Shown here piece after piece: positions 10,063 through 21,600 of a stretch of 64,000 nucleotides of DNA (position 1 is its first letter; every line of letters starts with the position of its first letter). The notes under the pieces were generated by a model. It was not told the DNA's origin, did not search any database, and saw nothing but the letters and a program-made list of their open reading frames with translations. Source of the stretch: Agelaius tricolor (taxonomy: Eukaryota; Chordata; Aves; Passeriformes; Icteridae); the NCBI GenBank assembly GCA_023055355.1, contig JALJCS010000038.1, forward strand, positions 5,387,501-5,451,500. The letters are read 5' to 3'. Position numbers and translations under genes: made by a program.

Positions 10063-13000
10063 CTGGAAATAACACACGGAGCATTTCAGCAACAAACACA
10101 AAAAGCTCAAACCCCCATCCCCAATGGTCACTGCTTGGGATGCACAAACCCCGACTGACTCAGGGCAGGCTGTTTAACTCTGCTCCACTTCACTTGTGCC
10201 ACACTGGCTGCTGAGATCCACTGAAGGAACAGGGGGTTTGGAGGACAGCTTGAAGCCTGAGTCCCAGGACAGCAGGACACGAGAGATACCTACAGACAGG
10301 TCCCAGTACTGCACAACACGTGGCTGCTGTAAGGCAAAACACCCCACAGGGCTGCACACAGGAGGATGCCAGGAGAATCCAGAGCAGAAACATCTGCCTA
10401 TTCCAGCTAATCCATTTACAAAACCAACAGGGTTTTGGATTTCTTTTCACCCATCACAACTGTGTTTCTGTTTTGCTTCTGCATCTACACACCAACTTTT
10501 TGAGTGCCTTATTACAGACTCTCTTCAGGTTTTGTATTTCCAGGAAAAGCTTTAAACATGAAGAGATTAGTGTCTCAGGGCAGAATATTGAACATCTGCT
10601 GCTGCATGGTGCTTCACACAGGGCAACTGCTGTAACACAGAAAGCTCTGTGACCAAATACCACACGCCTGAGCTCTGAAGCACTTTAAAAACAGTAATTG
10701 CCACTTACCTAAGATATTTCATTCAGAGCACTCAAGTGGCCTTTTGAAACAAAGTAGAGGGCAAAACGGAAAAGGAAAAAACCCCAAACCACAAAACCCA
10801 AACCACGCTCACATTGTTATCTGATTTCTCTGTAGCTGTGGCTTTGTAGTGATGCCAATCTAATTCAAGCCCGGGCTGACTCTGAAAGGGGCAGCTCCAT
10901 GCCTTGCCTGACCTGCTCCAGGAATTCCACCATCTCCCAAAGCTGGCAGTGGGGCTGTGGGCTGAGCTGGATCAAAAAATTACCTGCTGAAAATAACCTA
11001 AAAAGGAAAAAAAATAAAATTATTCCTGTTCATGCAGCAAGTCCATCAGTGAGCAGCAGCAGGAGCCGTGGGGACACCTCCACCTGAGGGGGCTCGGTCT
11101 GAGCTCACACACAGGGCAAGACTACGTGTAAATTCCAGGAGTTTGAAATCCCCACCGCTTTTCTAACCAGAGGAAATCACTTTATAGAGCTGCATGTGGT
11201 GTTTGGGATTTTGAACTCAGAAACACCAGCAATCTCCTGTCCTTGCTGCTTGCAAAACGGCTGCTTAAATCACACAAAGCCACTTCCCATGAAAATCTGC
11301 TAGAGGCAGCAGGCCTTCCTCTCCTGGGATATTTTAACAGAGGGAAGGGACAGAAAGGACCAGCCAGGCTTGCTCCAGAACCAGTCCCCATAAATTCTGC
11401 TATTAGTGAAATTCACTCCAGCAGGACCCTTGGAGACACTCAAAGCCCAACTGGACACAGCCTGGAGCTTTGCTGGCCATGCCTGGAGGTGGGAGTTTGG
11501 GTGGGATCTCCAGAGGCTCCAGAGCACCACAACTCCACACTCTGTTTTAATTTTCTGACTCTTTCCATCCAAGTAAGCAGGGCTGCTCCTGAGGGAGTTG
11601 TCACTGTCCTCCAAGGGAGAGGCCACAAGGCAAATGTCCCACCCAAAGGACTGATGTGTCCAGGGCTCTGACCCTGCACCAGCGTGACCAGCACAGTGGG
11701 GCCTGAAAAACACAGACACAACCAAGTACAGCTTATGGACATGGCAAAACACATGTTGAGAATGTTCTTTAAATTGAATTATTCCTACTCACTGATTAGG
11801 AAAAGCCTGTGTACCTGCAATTGGCAAAAACTTGTTTAAATAAGCAACAGCCCCAGGCGTCGGAAAGGTCTGCAAACTCCCAATCAAAAATTACTGCTGC
11901 CCCATCAATGTGTCATATAAATGTTGGCATGTTAATTGTGTATTTATAAGATTGTTAATGGTTAGTTAATTTACCTCCCACACTATTATTGTACTTGAAA
12001 TGATTTAATGTCTGCTGAGGGAGTTAACAACATGTAACAGCAGATGCGAGTTTTACCTTTCTACCCTGCACCCCGACTTCTGCCATTAACAGTGGCGTGC
12101 TAAATCAGCCAAGCTTCTTCCCAACTGTACATCTGCAACTGCCTCTCCCATAGGCCTGAACGCTGGGAAACTGCTGGAAATTCTACACAAGTTTTACACA
12201 AAAGTATTTTTATTTCCTCCTCTTCAGAATTTTCAAAAAGGTGCATTAAAGCTAATTTATCAACACATTAATGCTAACTGGAAACTCTCTGAACAGTTAA
12301 TACCCTTCAAAAAACAACAAAAAAAGAGAGATCAGACCCCAAATTCAGTTCATGTTTTGATGCCACATTTAGTAGCTGTAGTCTCCAGAATTCTAACCGG
12401 TTCTCCTGTTGATAAAGGCACAGACCCACTCTGAGGAACAGTGACTTCCAGTGAGAGACAAGAACTCAAAGAAGCAAAGTTCAGTTTTGCAAACCTTTAC
12501 CCAAACACCTTGAAGGTTCCAGAAAAATCACAGACCCAAAATCAATATCTAGATCTGTTGAGATCTGCCAGCACACCCCTTCTGCACTCCTACACCCACA
12601 CACCATCACATCCTCATGGAGGAGCCAAATTTAACAGAATTCAGGGACCTTCTAAGCATCAGCATCTTATACATTCTTTCATCATAAACAAAAAATAAAT
12701 GTTCTTCTAATACTTGTGCTATACAAATAATATTCTACCATTGAATAAAGCACTTTGCTGGCAGCTGTCAAACATACTCTGTGCAAACACTAAAACTGGA
12801 GAGAGCAATGTGAAATCTCCGTTAGAGTTTGGCATTTCTGTACAACAGGATACAGAGGCTGGGATTTAATGATGTACTGACTGGCAAACACTGTGATCAG
12901 CACACAGGTGGACAGGGATCTTCACGTTCTCCTGATCTGCATTATTCACCTATGTAAACTGTCTGCACACTGTCTGACCAACAGCCAGGGACAAATGCTC

Positions 13001-16000
13001 CCTCTGCCCTTCCTGGCCCCGCTGCTGTGATTCTGCCCTGCCCTGGGAGCGCAGCCCCCGTCAGCCTGGTGCAGGCACAGAACATCCCCAAAATGTCAAA
13101 CTGCAGCATCAGGAGGCCGAACACCCTGCAGGATTCACGGGCACTCTGTGGCAGCAGCAGACAGCTGCATCTCCGTGCACTATTTCTCTCAGCAGTATTG
13201 CTCCTGCAGCTCCCCACGGCTATATTTATGGCAGGGATGGGCTCTCCCAGCCAGGCAAGCAGGGCTTTATGCAGATCAGGCTCATTCATAACCCCTGCAC
13301 AACGAGGAACGCTAACAAACGACTCCGCTGCCAGGAGGTGACACAAAGGTCTTGGAAAAGGATCTGCAGCCATGCAGGCTGTACCTTAAACACACAGCTG
13401 AACACAGCTGAATTTCAGGAGGCAACTTCATCATCACAACATGTGAACTGTTCTTGTGACCCTCCTGCTTGCTCAATGCACTGCAATTATTTAATAAAGA
13501 TTTCTGGCTTGCCTGTTCCCCCACCAACGCCCCACACGGGGACCATATCTGCATGTTAACCTACACGAGGTGACAACGAGATAGAGAGCACGGGTGAGAT
13601 TAGGGGAAGGACAAGCTGAAGCTGATGGCTGCCATCCTCCCATCCATCCGTGGTGTCAGGCAGACAGCAGCAGGCACAGCTGGAGCCAGCCCCGTGCTGG
13701 ACGCAGCGACTGGGGGGACTGCAGCCGTGTGCCAGCCCTGCTCACTGCCGGCTGCAGGGGGAACGTTTGACCTTGAGCGTGAAAAATGCTGAGAGCAGCT
13801 CTCCTCACCTGGGGAAAAGGCAGCGATTTCAGAATGGATTTCCCGGGTTTGTTAAACGAGCGCAGTGGAATCTGACACAACGCCTCGCTGTCACTGCCCA
13901 GCACAGGGTGCCTGTCCCTGTCACTGCCCCACCCTGCAGAGAGCCAGGGCAGCCGGGTCTCACCTGCACAGCTGGTGGGGCAGGGCCCCTCTGTGCCACC
14001 CGCTGCCCCGGCCCTGCTCCCTCCTGCAGCTCCTGACACATTTTCCAGCAGAACTATGGATTTCTCTTGGTGAGGTGACATCAGAGCCAGCAGGCACTTT
14101 CACACCCTGTGCCTGTCCCTGAAAGGCTGTGGGCTCCAGGTCAGACCCCTCCAGCTCCACCAAAAGCCCTGTGGTGCCACCAGCACATCTCCAACTGAAG
14201 AACATGTCCCTAAACACGAAGGGTTGATATTTTTGCCTTTCATGCTTTGAAACACACAGACCTCTAAACAAGCTGCAAGAAGCAATAAAATCAGAGAAAG
14301 CTGTCAGCAACTAAAAATGTTCTGCTGCAGGAAAGAGCTACAACTTTGAAGTTCCACCAATTTTAATGGAATGGCTTTAAGAGTCCTCCAGTTCAAATGG
14401 CTAAAAGCAGTTCCAAATTCCCCACAAAACTCTCCAATTCCTGCAATGTATCTTCCTCTCCAAATTATAAAAGTAAGAAGTAGGGGGAAAAAAACCTTCT
14501 TTCCTCATGTTCTGCAAAGCTGTAGCTTGTTTTGGTTTTTTGTTTGTTTGTTTTAATATTGTTTAAATTGACTATCCTCTTTAAGAAAGTAATTAACAAT
14601 TAAAGCCCTATTCAAAGTAAACAAAAGTATTCCAAAGACACAACTCGTGGAAGGTACAATTTGGATCCAAGACAATTGCTAACAAACTCAAAACACAGCA
14701 AGCTGGAAAAATTGTATAGCATTGCAGGTCATGTTATCATTCAAGGGCTTCCACAGTCCCTGTACTCAAACACCTCCTCGACTGTAGCTCTTCAAAGTGA
14801 TCTTTAAAAACTAATGAAAAAGATAGGCAGATTAGAATTAAAAATTGATTTTTCCCCCAGCGTCATATAAGCAGGAACAGGACGGCACGAACATACTTCA
14901 AAATTTATGATTCAGGTTCTATGAAATAATTTCCCAGTCAACTTCTGTCTGCAATTGCACAAGAAATGGTTCTGGTTATCTGCATTTGCAGCAGCTAAAA
15001 TAATCAACCCCCTCAAACACAGACAGGTCCTGGGCAGGCAGGATAAAGGAAAGTGAACTGAAATATTCGAACATTCAAGTTTATGTTTCAGCAAAAGCTC
15101 AAGTGCATTTAAGACTGAATACTTATCTGCAGAAGCTGTCACTCACGCTCTGGTCCTATCATTAAAAAGAAAATAATCATTTACAGTCATATAAAGAGGC
15201 TCTCTCACAAGAGAGACTGGATTTGGGAAGTTATGATGAGCAAACACTACATTACACACAACTTCCAACAAATTATTTGTTCATTTCCAGACCTGTAAAT
15301 CAATCTGGCATTAGCTCTGTATTTTTGAAGTGCTTGGAATTTGGCTATACTTTTGTTGTCACACTAATCAGGATGCAAATAACACCAATTCCAATATTTT
15401 AATTACTGAGCTTTAGAGGGGGGAGAAAATGTTGGGGTATGTATGGGAAGTATTCACTCTTCTCTTTCCTGATCTTGTCAAATCTTTATTTAATTGCAGA
15501 CAAGTTGGTTCTCTGCTAACCTGAGAAATCTTGCATCAAGATTTTAAGCAAATAAATAAGTATAAAAAAATGCAGAGATTATAAATTAGAGCAGACAAAT
15601 CTGTATCTAGACTCGTGCCTGCAAAGAGCATTCTATCAATATAGCGAAATGCTAATCTCCTAATTAACAACCTAATTAGGTAATTATGGCTTTGCAGAGG
15701 GATGCCTAAATGAAATATGACAACATGGTCACCTCTTTATATGGCACCTGTGGGCCTTTTCAGCTGTCACAGCCGAGAGTGCAATATCAATTTGAACAGA
15801 TGACAAAGTGTTGTCATTTTTCATTCAGATATTGTGCTGAATGCTGCATCCAGCGCTCCCAGCGCCCGGCTCTGCTCCCTGACTGCGGCCAAACCCCTCT
15901 CCATTTTCAATGCCTCTGATGGAGCCGGGGTTCTCCTGCTGTCTGCAGGGTTCCCTGCCTCACAGCACAGCTGCAGGGCCACCCTGGGCTGACCCCCAGC

Positions 16001-16337
16001 CCGGAACCCCCCGACCCAAATTCACAGCAGGCGTGGGGGAGAATCACCGTGCAGAAACAACAGCTGAGTTCATGACTGAGGCTGAATTGCTGCTGCCTTT
16101 AAAATAGCAAAACAAAACCAGAGGGCCTTGTAAATAACGCATAGCATTCATTTCACTTTTATTCCTGCTGAACACTCTTTTCCAGGGGAAGGTGAAGCTG
16201 ATGGACTTTTGCACAGAAAGCTGGGAAGGAACACTTTCAACAAAGCTGCTTTTCCATGGAACACTTTCTGTCACTCATATGCCTAAAATGCTTTAAAGAC
16301 AATTTGCTGAGCTTGAACATTCCTAAAGGCCATCAAC

Positions 16338-16590
16338 CTGTTGGAGCGGGTCTGGAGGAGGCCACGAAAACGTGCAGAGGGATGGAGCACCTCTGCTATG
16401 AGGAGGGCTGGGAGAATGGGAATTGCTCAGCCTGGAGAAGAGAGGGCCAGGAGTGACCTAATGCAGCCTTCAGCACCTGAAGGGAGTTGACAGGAAAGAT
16501 GGAGAGACACCACACACAGGGAATAGCTTCCACTGCCAGAGGGCAGGGATGGATGGGATACCAAACCACTCTGGGATTCTGTGATAAATA
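16338..16590 (+). mobile_element. CR1 LINE 3' fragment
   Basis: The sequence follows the CR1 3' consensus that I know from bird genomes: TTGGAGCGGGTCTGGAGGAG, then GGAGCACCTCTGCTATGAGG, GCCTGGAGAAGAGAGGGCC, CACTGCCAGAGGGCAGGG and the terminal GGGATTCTGTGATAA. The 5' part of the element is missing, as is usual for CR1. Some divergence and internal loss suggest that it is old. It lies in MAPKAP1 intron 1, opposite to the gene's direction of transcription. Confidence 0.9.
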
Positions 16591-17572
16591 AAATATCTTG
16601 TTGTAGAGTGGAGAATGAAAGCACAGTGCCCAAATATCAGACTAGAGCTGCTATTTTCACAATTCTCAGCGTGATATTCAAGAGCCTAAAAAACCTAATA
16701 AATTTCATAAACATCAATACAAGGTTGAATCTCAAAAATAACTGAATGAGGAAGCCTCACCATGTTACCTTTTTGCCTGTTTGCTACTGAGAAGTTTGGG
16801 TTTTACACACACAGAGGTCCCCAGGCTGACAGAAGCTGCCTTGCCTGGAGCCAGCACAGAGCCTGGGGACACGAAGCAGGTCCAGGCAGCTCAGGGCCCT
16901 CAGCACAGCCACTGCACAGCTCTGCAGCAGCACCACCGAGGGTCTGGCACGGCCTTAAACAGCAGCACCTGCCACAACAAACACTTTGCTCCTTGTCAGT
17001 TTCTTTAGGTTGTTGCCATTCCACTTTCGAGTGCACGTAAATATTTTTATTGCATTAAAAACATGGTCATAATCTTATTTTTTAAATACAGCAGCATGCA
17101 AGCTGCTTTTGATGTAAGAAACACTCATGATGATCAGACCTACTTAAAAATGCCTGAGATCTTCAGCCCCTTTGGGCCTTTATGTCAAATGGAACTGGAC
17201 AGATTCACATTCCTTCAGCAAAAGATGAATCCCCTGTTCTTGTGGCTTTTAATTTTGGGTCTGTCTCTTTCAAGAGCACACAAAACATATTCAAGGAGCT
17301 TTGTTTTGCTCTCAGAATAATGGATTTAGATACAGCACTTCTCAGGCAATAAGCAAACAAGGTAGGGATTGCCCTTGTGCTGCCTGGGATACGAAACTGA
17401 GCTGACAGACAGTGAACAACAAGGCACCACAGTTTGATGGAGCTCCTCAGCTCACACACACACAGAGCCAATATAAAACTTTACAGCCTGGAGTCTGTGT
17501 CAGACTAACAGAAACACCCTGGAGAGCTCTGCTACAACACCTGAGGCAGCCCCTCTCTGCACAGCAGGTCCC

Positions 17573-17790
17573 AGGTGTGGGGCAGGGTCCCAGGTGTGGG
17601 ACAGGTGTGGGGCAGGGTCCCAGGTGTGGGGCAGGGTCCCAGGTGTGGGACAGGTCCCAGGTGTGGGGCGGGGTCCCCAGATGTGGGGCAGGTGTGGGGT
17701 GTGGGGCGGGGTCCCCAGATGTGGGGCAGGGTCCCAGGTGTGGGGCAGGTCCCAGGTGTGGGGCAGGGTCCCAGGTGCAGGGTCTGTCCC
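17573..17790. repeat. CAGGTGTGG-rich minisatellite
   Basis: Units of about 10 and 18-19 bases combine a GGGTCCC piece with CAGGTGTGG. I count nine exact AGGTGTGG cores plus variants such as CCAGATGTGGG. Each CAGGTG is an E-box of the ZEB/SNAI/E-protein type, and AGGTGTG resembles a T-box half site, so the array presents many copies of the same short binding core. The frames open across it are artefacts. Confidence 0.93.
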
Positions 17791-17857
17791 TGAACAGGAA
17801 CAAATGAAGACACCTGAGCTCCAGCCCCATTTCTCAGCCAGTGTCGTTTGGCCTCGG

Positions 17858-18088
17858 ATATCAGAAGGAATTGTGGATACCAGCAGGAATTTCCTCACAC
17901 AAAGGGCTGTCTGGGTTGGAAGGGGCTGCCCTGGGGGTGGTGGAATCACCACCCTGAGGTGCTCAGGGAATGACTGGAGGTGGCAGTCAGTGCTCTGGCC
18001 TGGCTGACAAGCTGGTGCTCAGTCAGAGGCTGGACTCAATGATCTCAGAGGTTTTTTCCAACCACAGTGACTGTGTGATCTCCAAAAG
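17858..18088 (+). mobile_element. CR1 LINE 3' fragment
   Basis: Recognisable CR1 3' end pieces appear in order: AGGAATTTCCTCACACAAAG, GGGTTGGAAGGGGCTGCCCT, GGAATCACCACCCTGAGGTG, CTGGACTCAATGATCTCAGA and GGTTTTTTCCAACCACAGTG, then TGTGTGATC. It is a second, separate CR1 fragment in the same orientation as the one at 16.34 kb, about 1.3 kb away. Confidence 0.88.
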
Positions 18089-18699
18089 GAGTGCATGGGA
18101 ATGGGCAGCTGCTGCATGGGGCTGTGACCAGTATGCTGCTTGTGCTGTGCCATTTGTTGCCATAACTGACCTTCCATATAGGTGTGTGCTTTTCACGCTC
18201 ACAGCTTCGAATGGTCGGGAAAATTTCGTGCTACATAACACAGATCCCTGTGCCAGGCTGCTTCACCTGCAGAGGCCTTCACCGATCCAAAGGAAATGCA
18301 CAACAGGAATGTAGCTGTTACTTGTTATTTTAACATTCGTTATTTGTTATTTTCAATTTGTTACTTGTTGCAAATGGGTGAAAATTTAACCAACAGATGA
18401 GGAAAGGGTGTTACAACAAAGACCTGAAACACGACCGATACAGAAATTGACTGAACTGGTTCTCCCTGCTTCAGTTATTTCTGTACAGGTCTATACGTAC
18501 ATGCTGATCTCAATTTATTTTTAATCTAACCCAAAAAAGTGTCCGTGAATGGAGCTGTTCTGAATTTGGAAAAGTAACCGAGAGAGTCTAATTCCCAGCC
18601 TTGCCTCTACCTGATAATCCCCTGACGCCCAAACTCGTCCAGAACACTCGGGATATCCAAGCTTGGCTCTGGCATCTCTTTGGAGTAAATTTCCAAACT

Positions 18700-19530
18700 T
18701 CCGCTAGCACCGAAATCAACTCCCTGCTGCATCTCGCGGGCGGCTTTCCCGCTCCCCCGGTGCTGCTCCCGGCTCTGCCGGCACCGGCGGGCAGGTGCAG
18801 AACCGGGAGCCCCGTCCAGACCGGCATTTGGGCGTGATGCTGCCCACAGCGCCGCCGGGAGCAGCGGGGCGGGCAGAGCCCTCCGTGCGGCCGGGACACG
18901 GGCACGGGCCGTGTGACAGGGACACATGTCACGGGACCGGGATGGAGCGACCGGCACCCGGCCGGAGCCCGCACGCAGCCGCGTGCCTCCCGCTGCCCCG
19001 GGGCATCCCGGGCTCCCCGCCGCCCTCACCTGGCCCCGCCACCCATCGCCGCCGGCCGCTCGCCTGCCCCGCTCCGCCCGCCCCGCGCTGCTCCCGCCGC
19101 GCCGCCGGGAGACGCGCCCGGTGAGCGCCGGCGCCCCGAGCCGCGTCCCGGGCGGGCTGGCGGCCGCCGCCGGCGGTCAGAGCATCCCGCGGGGCCCGCG
19201 AGGGGCTGACAGCGCGGGCAGCCCGGCCCCGGCCGCCCCCCCGCCCCGCACTTACCGGCGCCGCCGCCGCCGCCGCGGGGCCGCGCAGCCGCTTCCGGGT
19301 CCGGGTCCGGCGGAACGGGCGCGGGGCCGCGCGCGACCCGGAAGCGCCGCGGCCGCGGAAATGACGGCGCGGAACGGGCGGGGCGGCGGCACCGGCAGCA
19401 CCGGCAGCGCGGAGCGGCCCGGCCGGAGGCGGTGCGGCCGCACGGAGCGGGTCACGGGCTCCGGTGGGCACGGCCGCCCGGCCCGTGATGCCCCGGTCGG
19501 TACCGGGACAGCCGGTGCCGCACGACCACA
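18700..19530. promoter_or_regulatory. MAPKAP1: CpG island promoter of MAPKAP1
   Basis: GC content and CpG density rise sharply here. Near the presumed transcription start there are ETS-type sites in both orientations: CTTCCGG at 19292-19298 (CCGGAAG on the gene strand) and CCGGAAG at 19338-19344. A GGAAATGACG element, resembling a CRE/ATF half site, follows at 19358-19367. No TATA box is evident, which fits a housekeeping-type dispersed promoter. Island edges are judged by eye. Confidence 0.85.
19256..19345 (-). other. MAPKAP1: MAPKAP1 non-coding exon 1 (5' UTR), approximate start
   Basis: On the minus strand the GCC-repeat-rich leader ends CGCCG and is followed by GTAAGTGCGG, a strong donor, fixing the exon end at 19256. 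The upstream end is not visible in the sequence. I place it near the ETS sites at 19.29-19.34 kb. There is no ATG in this segment on the gene strand that would compete with the start at 9998. Confidence 0.65.
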
Positions 19531-21000
19531 CACAGGAGGATTTTCTCACGGGGACCGCACCAGTTTTATTTACAATTTTATTTCCAATAAAAGCACAGTG
19601 CAGGTAGCGCTCGGTGTACAAACACAGCGGGATGAACCCCACACACGGTCGCTGCTGCCCGGGACAGGGACCGAGCGCTGCCCCAGGCCCTGAGCAGCGT
19701 CCCTGGGGTACCCGGGGCTCCGGGCTGTGTCCGCACGGCTGCCGGGGCGAGCAGGGGTGCCCAGCCACACCCGCGGCCCCCTGGAGCTGCAGCTGTTCCC
19801 AGCTGTTCCCAGGGTTCCTGTTCCCTGCCGTGTGTCCCTGTCACCTTTCCAGACTTGCTGGCACAGCCTCTGCAATTTCCTGTGGAAGTAAGGACACTTG
19901 TTAATTAATCCCTGAGGAAAGGCTAACGCGTCTCAGCAGTTGCACACATCAAAAAGCAGCTGCCCTTGAGAGGGATAGTGGACAGCATGGCACAAGTGCC
20001 ACCAAGGGCCTGTGAGGAGCAGGTACCAGTGACTGGCAGTGCAGAGCGAGGGCAGGAGCTGGAGCTGCCCCAGCACAGGGCATCTCACAGGGACTGCCCG
20101 GCTGCAGCTGGCAGAGCCAGAGCTCTGGACTCAGCCTTCTAAAACTGTACAAAAAATCACCCAGAACAGCAGCTTTCCACCGATGTGGTGAGGCCCAGCA
20201 GGTCCCTGCAGGGCCAGGGAGCCCTGTCCTGTTTGCAAATGCATTGGTGAAAGAGTCACAATAATACCAATTTAAAATGCCTTTGGGGTAGCATTCTTAG
20301 TAAAACTGGATAACCCTGAAAACTCACTGGCTCAAGACAGACAATGGTGGAGTAATTAAGATGTAAAGTAATTGAAATGTGAATGAATTCACTAATTGCA
20401 TGGGGGGGACAGTGAGAGCACAGATTTGTTGACCAGGAGCCATCTCCATCTGCACCAGCCACACCTGACCGCAGCCATTGGTGAAAGGGTTCCTGTGACA
20501 TCCAGGGCCTGAGTGACAGTGTGGGACGGTGATGCCAGCTGGGACTGGGGGAGCCGGGAGCTCTGCTTGGCCCATGCCAAGCCTGAGGCATGAGCCAGAC
20601 CACCAGGAAGGTTAGAGGATGAGTTTGGGCATGGCTCCGCCGGGATTGTCCGTCACAGACAGAGCACATTCAGCACATGAAGGATGGTTTAAGTGCCGCT
20701 GTGACTGTCCATCGCACCTACAGCAGCCTTCCCTACGAGGCCTCTATGGGGGCAGCCGTGTGAGCAAAACGGACCAGGACTGAAGGAATTTGGAGCGAAC
20801 GGGGCAGTGTCCGACGTGAGGACAGTCTGAAGAGGGCTGGCAGCTACCTGCAGGTAACCTCTTAAGAGAATGAACTCGTAATTACCCTTGGTGCCTGTGC
20901 TTTATTCTCTTCCCATTTCCGCGGTTCTGTGCAGATTTACAAAAAGATAATTTGCAATGACGCCGGTAACGTACGGCCTGGGCCGTGGGCTGTGCCAAAG
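19346..21000. other. Intergenic spacer between the two CpG islands
   Basis: No protein-coding exon is recognised. Its GC level falls between the two islands, particularly at about 20.2-20.4 kb. It carries closely spaced minus-strand poly(A) signals at 19565-19582 and a plus-strand AATAAA at 19586-19591, listed separately. Open frames on either strand have no recognisable family. Confidence 0.6.
19525..19591 (-). terminator. Candidate poly(A) site for a minus-strand transcript
   Basis: On the minus strand two AATAAA hexamers occur at 19582-19577 and 19570-19565. About 25-40 bases further on is a GU-rich segment containing TGTGTGTGGTCGTG, a suitable downstream element. A plus-strand AATAAA also occurs at 19586-19591 but without an obvious GU-rich partner. 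The minus-strand arrangement could end a transcript that starts divergently from the PBX3 island. No transcript evidence is available here. Confidence 0.4.
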
Positions 21001-21248
21001 GCTCCTGTTCTATCCCGCAGCTTCTCCGCGGGGACACGCTCAAGGCACGGGCCGCGGCACACCGGCCCGGGACCCTTCATCCTGCGCCGGGGCTCCATCG
21101 CACGGCCGCAGCTGCCGGCCCCGGGGCGGGCCCGGCCTCCCCCGGGAGTTCGGAGGCATCGGACCCGGCCCGGCGGGACCGCGCGGGCCCGGGCCGCCGT
21201 CACCACGGCAACGGGGGCGGCCCCCGGGCTTCTCGCCCCACCCACGCC

Positions 21249-21262
21249 GCCGTTCGAACGGC
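21249..21262. promoter_or_regulatory. 14-base perfect palindrome beside a CCAAT box
   Basis: GCCGTTCGAACGGC reads the same on both strands and is immediately followed by CCAATCA. It is the longest perfect palindrome I noticed in the promoter island. The binding factor is unknown to me. Confidence 0.6.
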
Positions 21263-21600
21263 CCAATCATAAGTTCCTTAGTCGGGAGAGGGGCCCGAGG
21301 CGGGGCGGGCGGGCACGACACCATCCTGCGCGCGCCGATTGGCCAATGCCGCCACCAGCTCCCGACCCCCCGCACAGCGATTGGCCTCCTCGCCCGTCGC
21401 TCCTGCACGAGGCCACCGCCTCCCGCCCGCCCCGGGAGCGCGGGCGCCGCGGGGCCCGGCGGGAGGGCCGCGCGCACGGGCCGGGGCGGGCGGGGCCCCG
21501 CGCGGGGCGGGGCGGGGCGGGGCGGTGGGACCGCCCGGCGGGGCGGGGCCGAGCCCGGGCGGGGCGGGGCCGGCGGGCGGGGCGGGGCCGGCGCTCCGCT

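Larger units (their letters stand above)
10063..19255 (-). other. MAPKAP1: MAPKAP1 intron 1 (5' UTR intron)
   Basis: Intron of about 9.2 kb joining the non-coding first exon to the first coding exon. It contains two CR1 LINE fragments (16.34-16.59 and 17.86-18.09 kb) and a CAGGTGTGG-rich minisatellite at 17.57-17.79 kb. GC-richer stretches at about 13.0-13.3 and 13.65-14.2 kb give moderate open frames on both strands, but none has a recognisable family. The stretch 14.5-15.7 kb is AT-rich with many TAATTA-like cores and nothing I can name. The last 500 bases belong to the promoter CpG island. Confidence 0.7.

Noticed and set aside
18595..19770. Frames of up to 279 codons across the MAPKAP1 CpG island
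   Set aside because: GC-rich sequence has few stop codons; the frames overlap on both strands and match no family.
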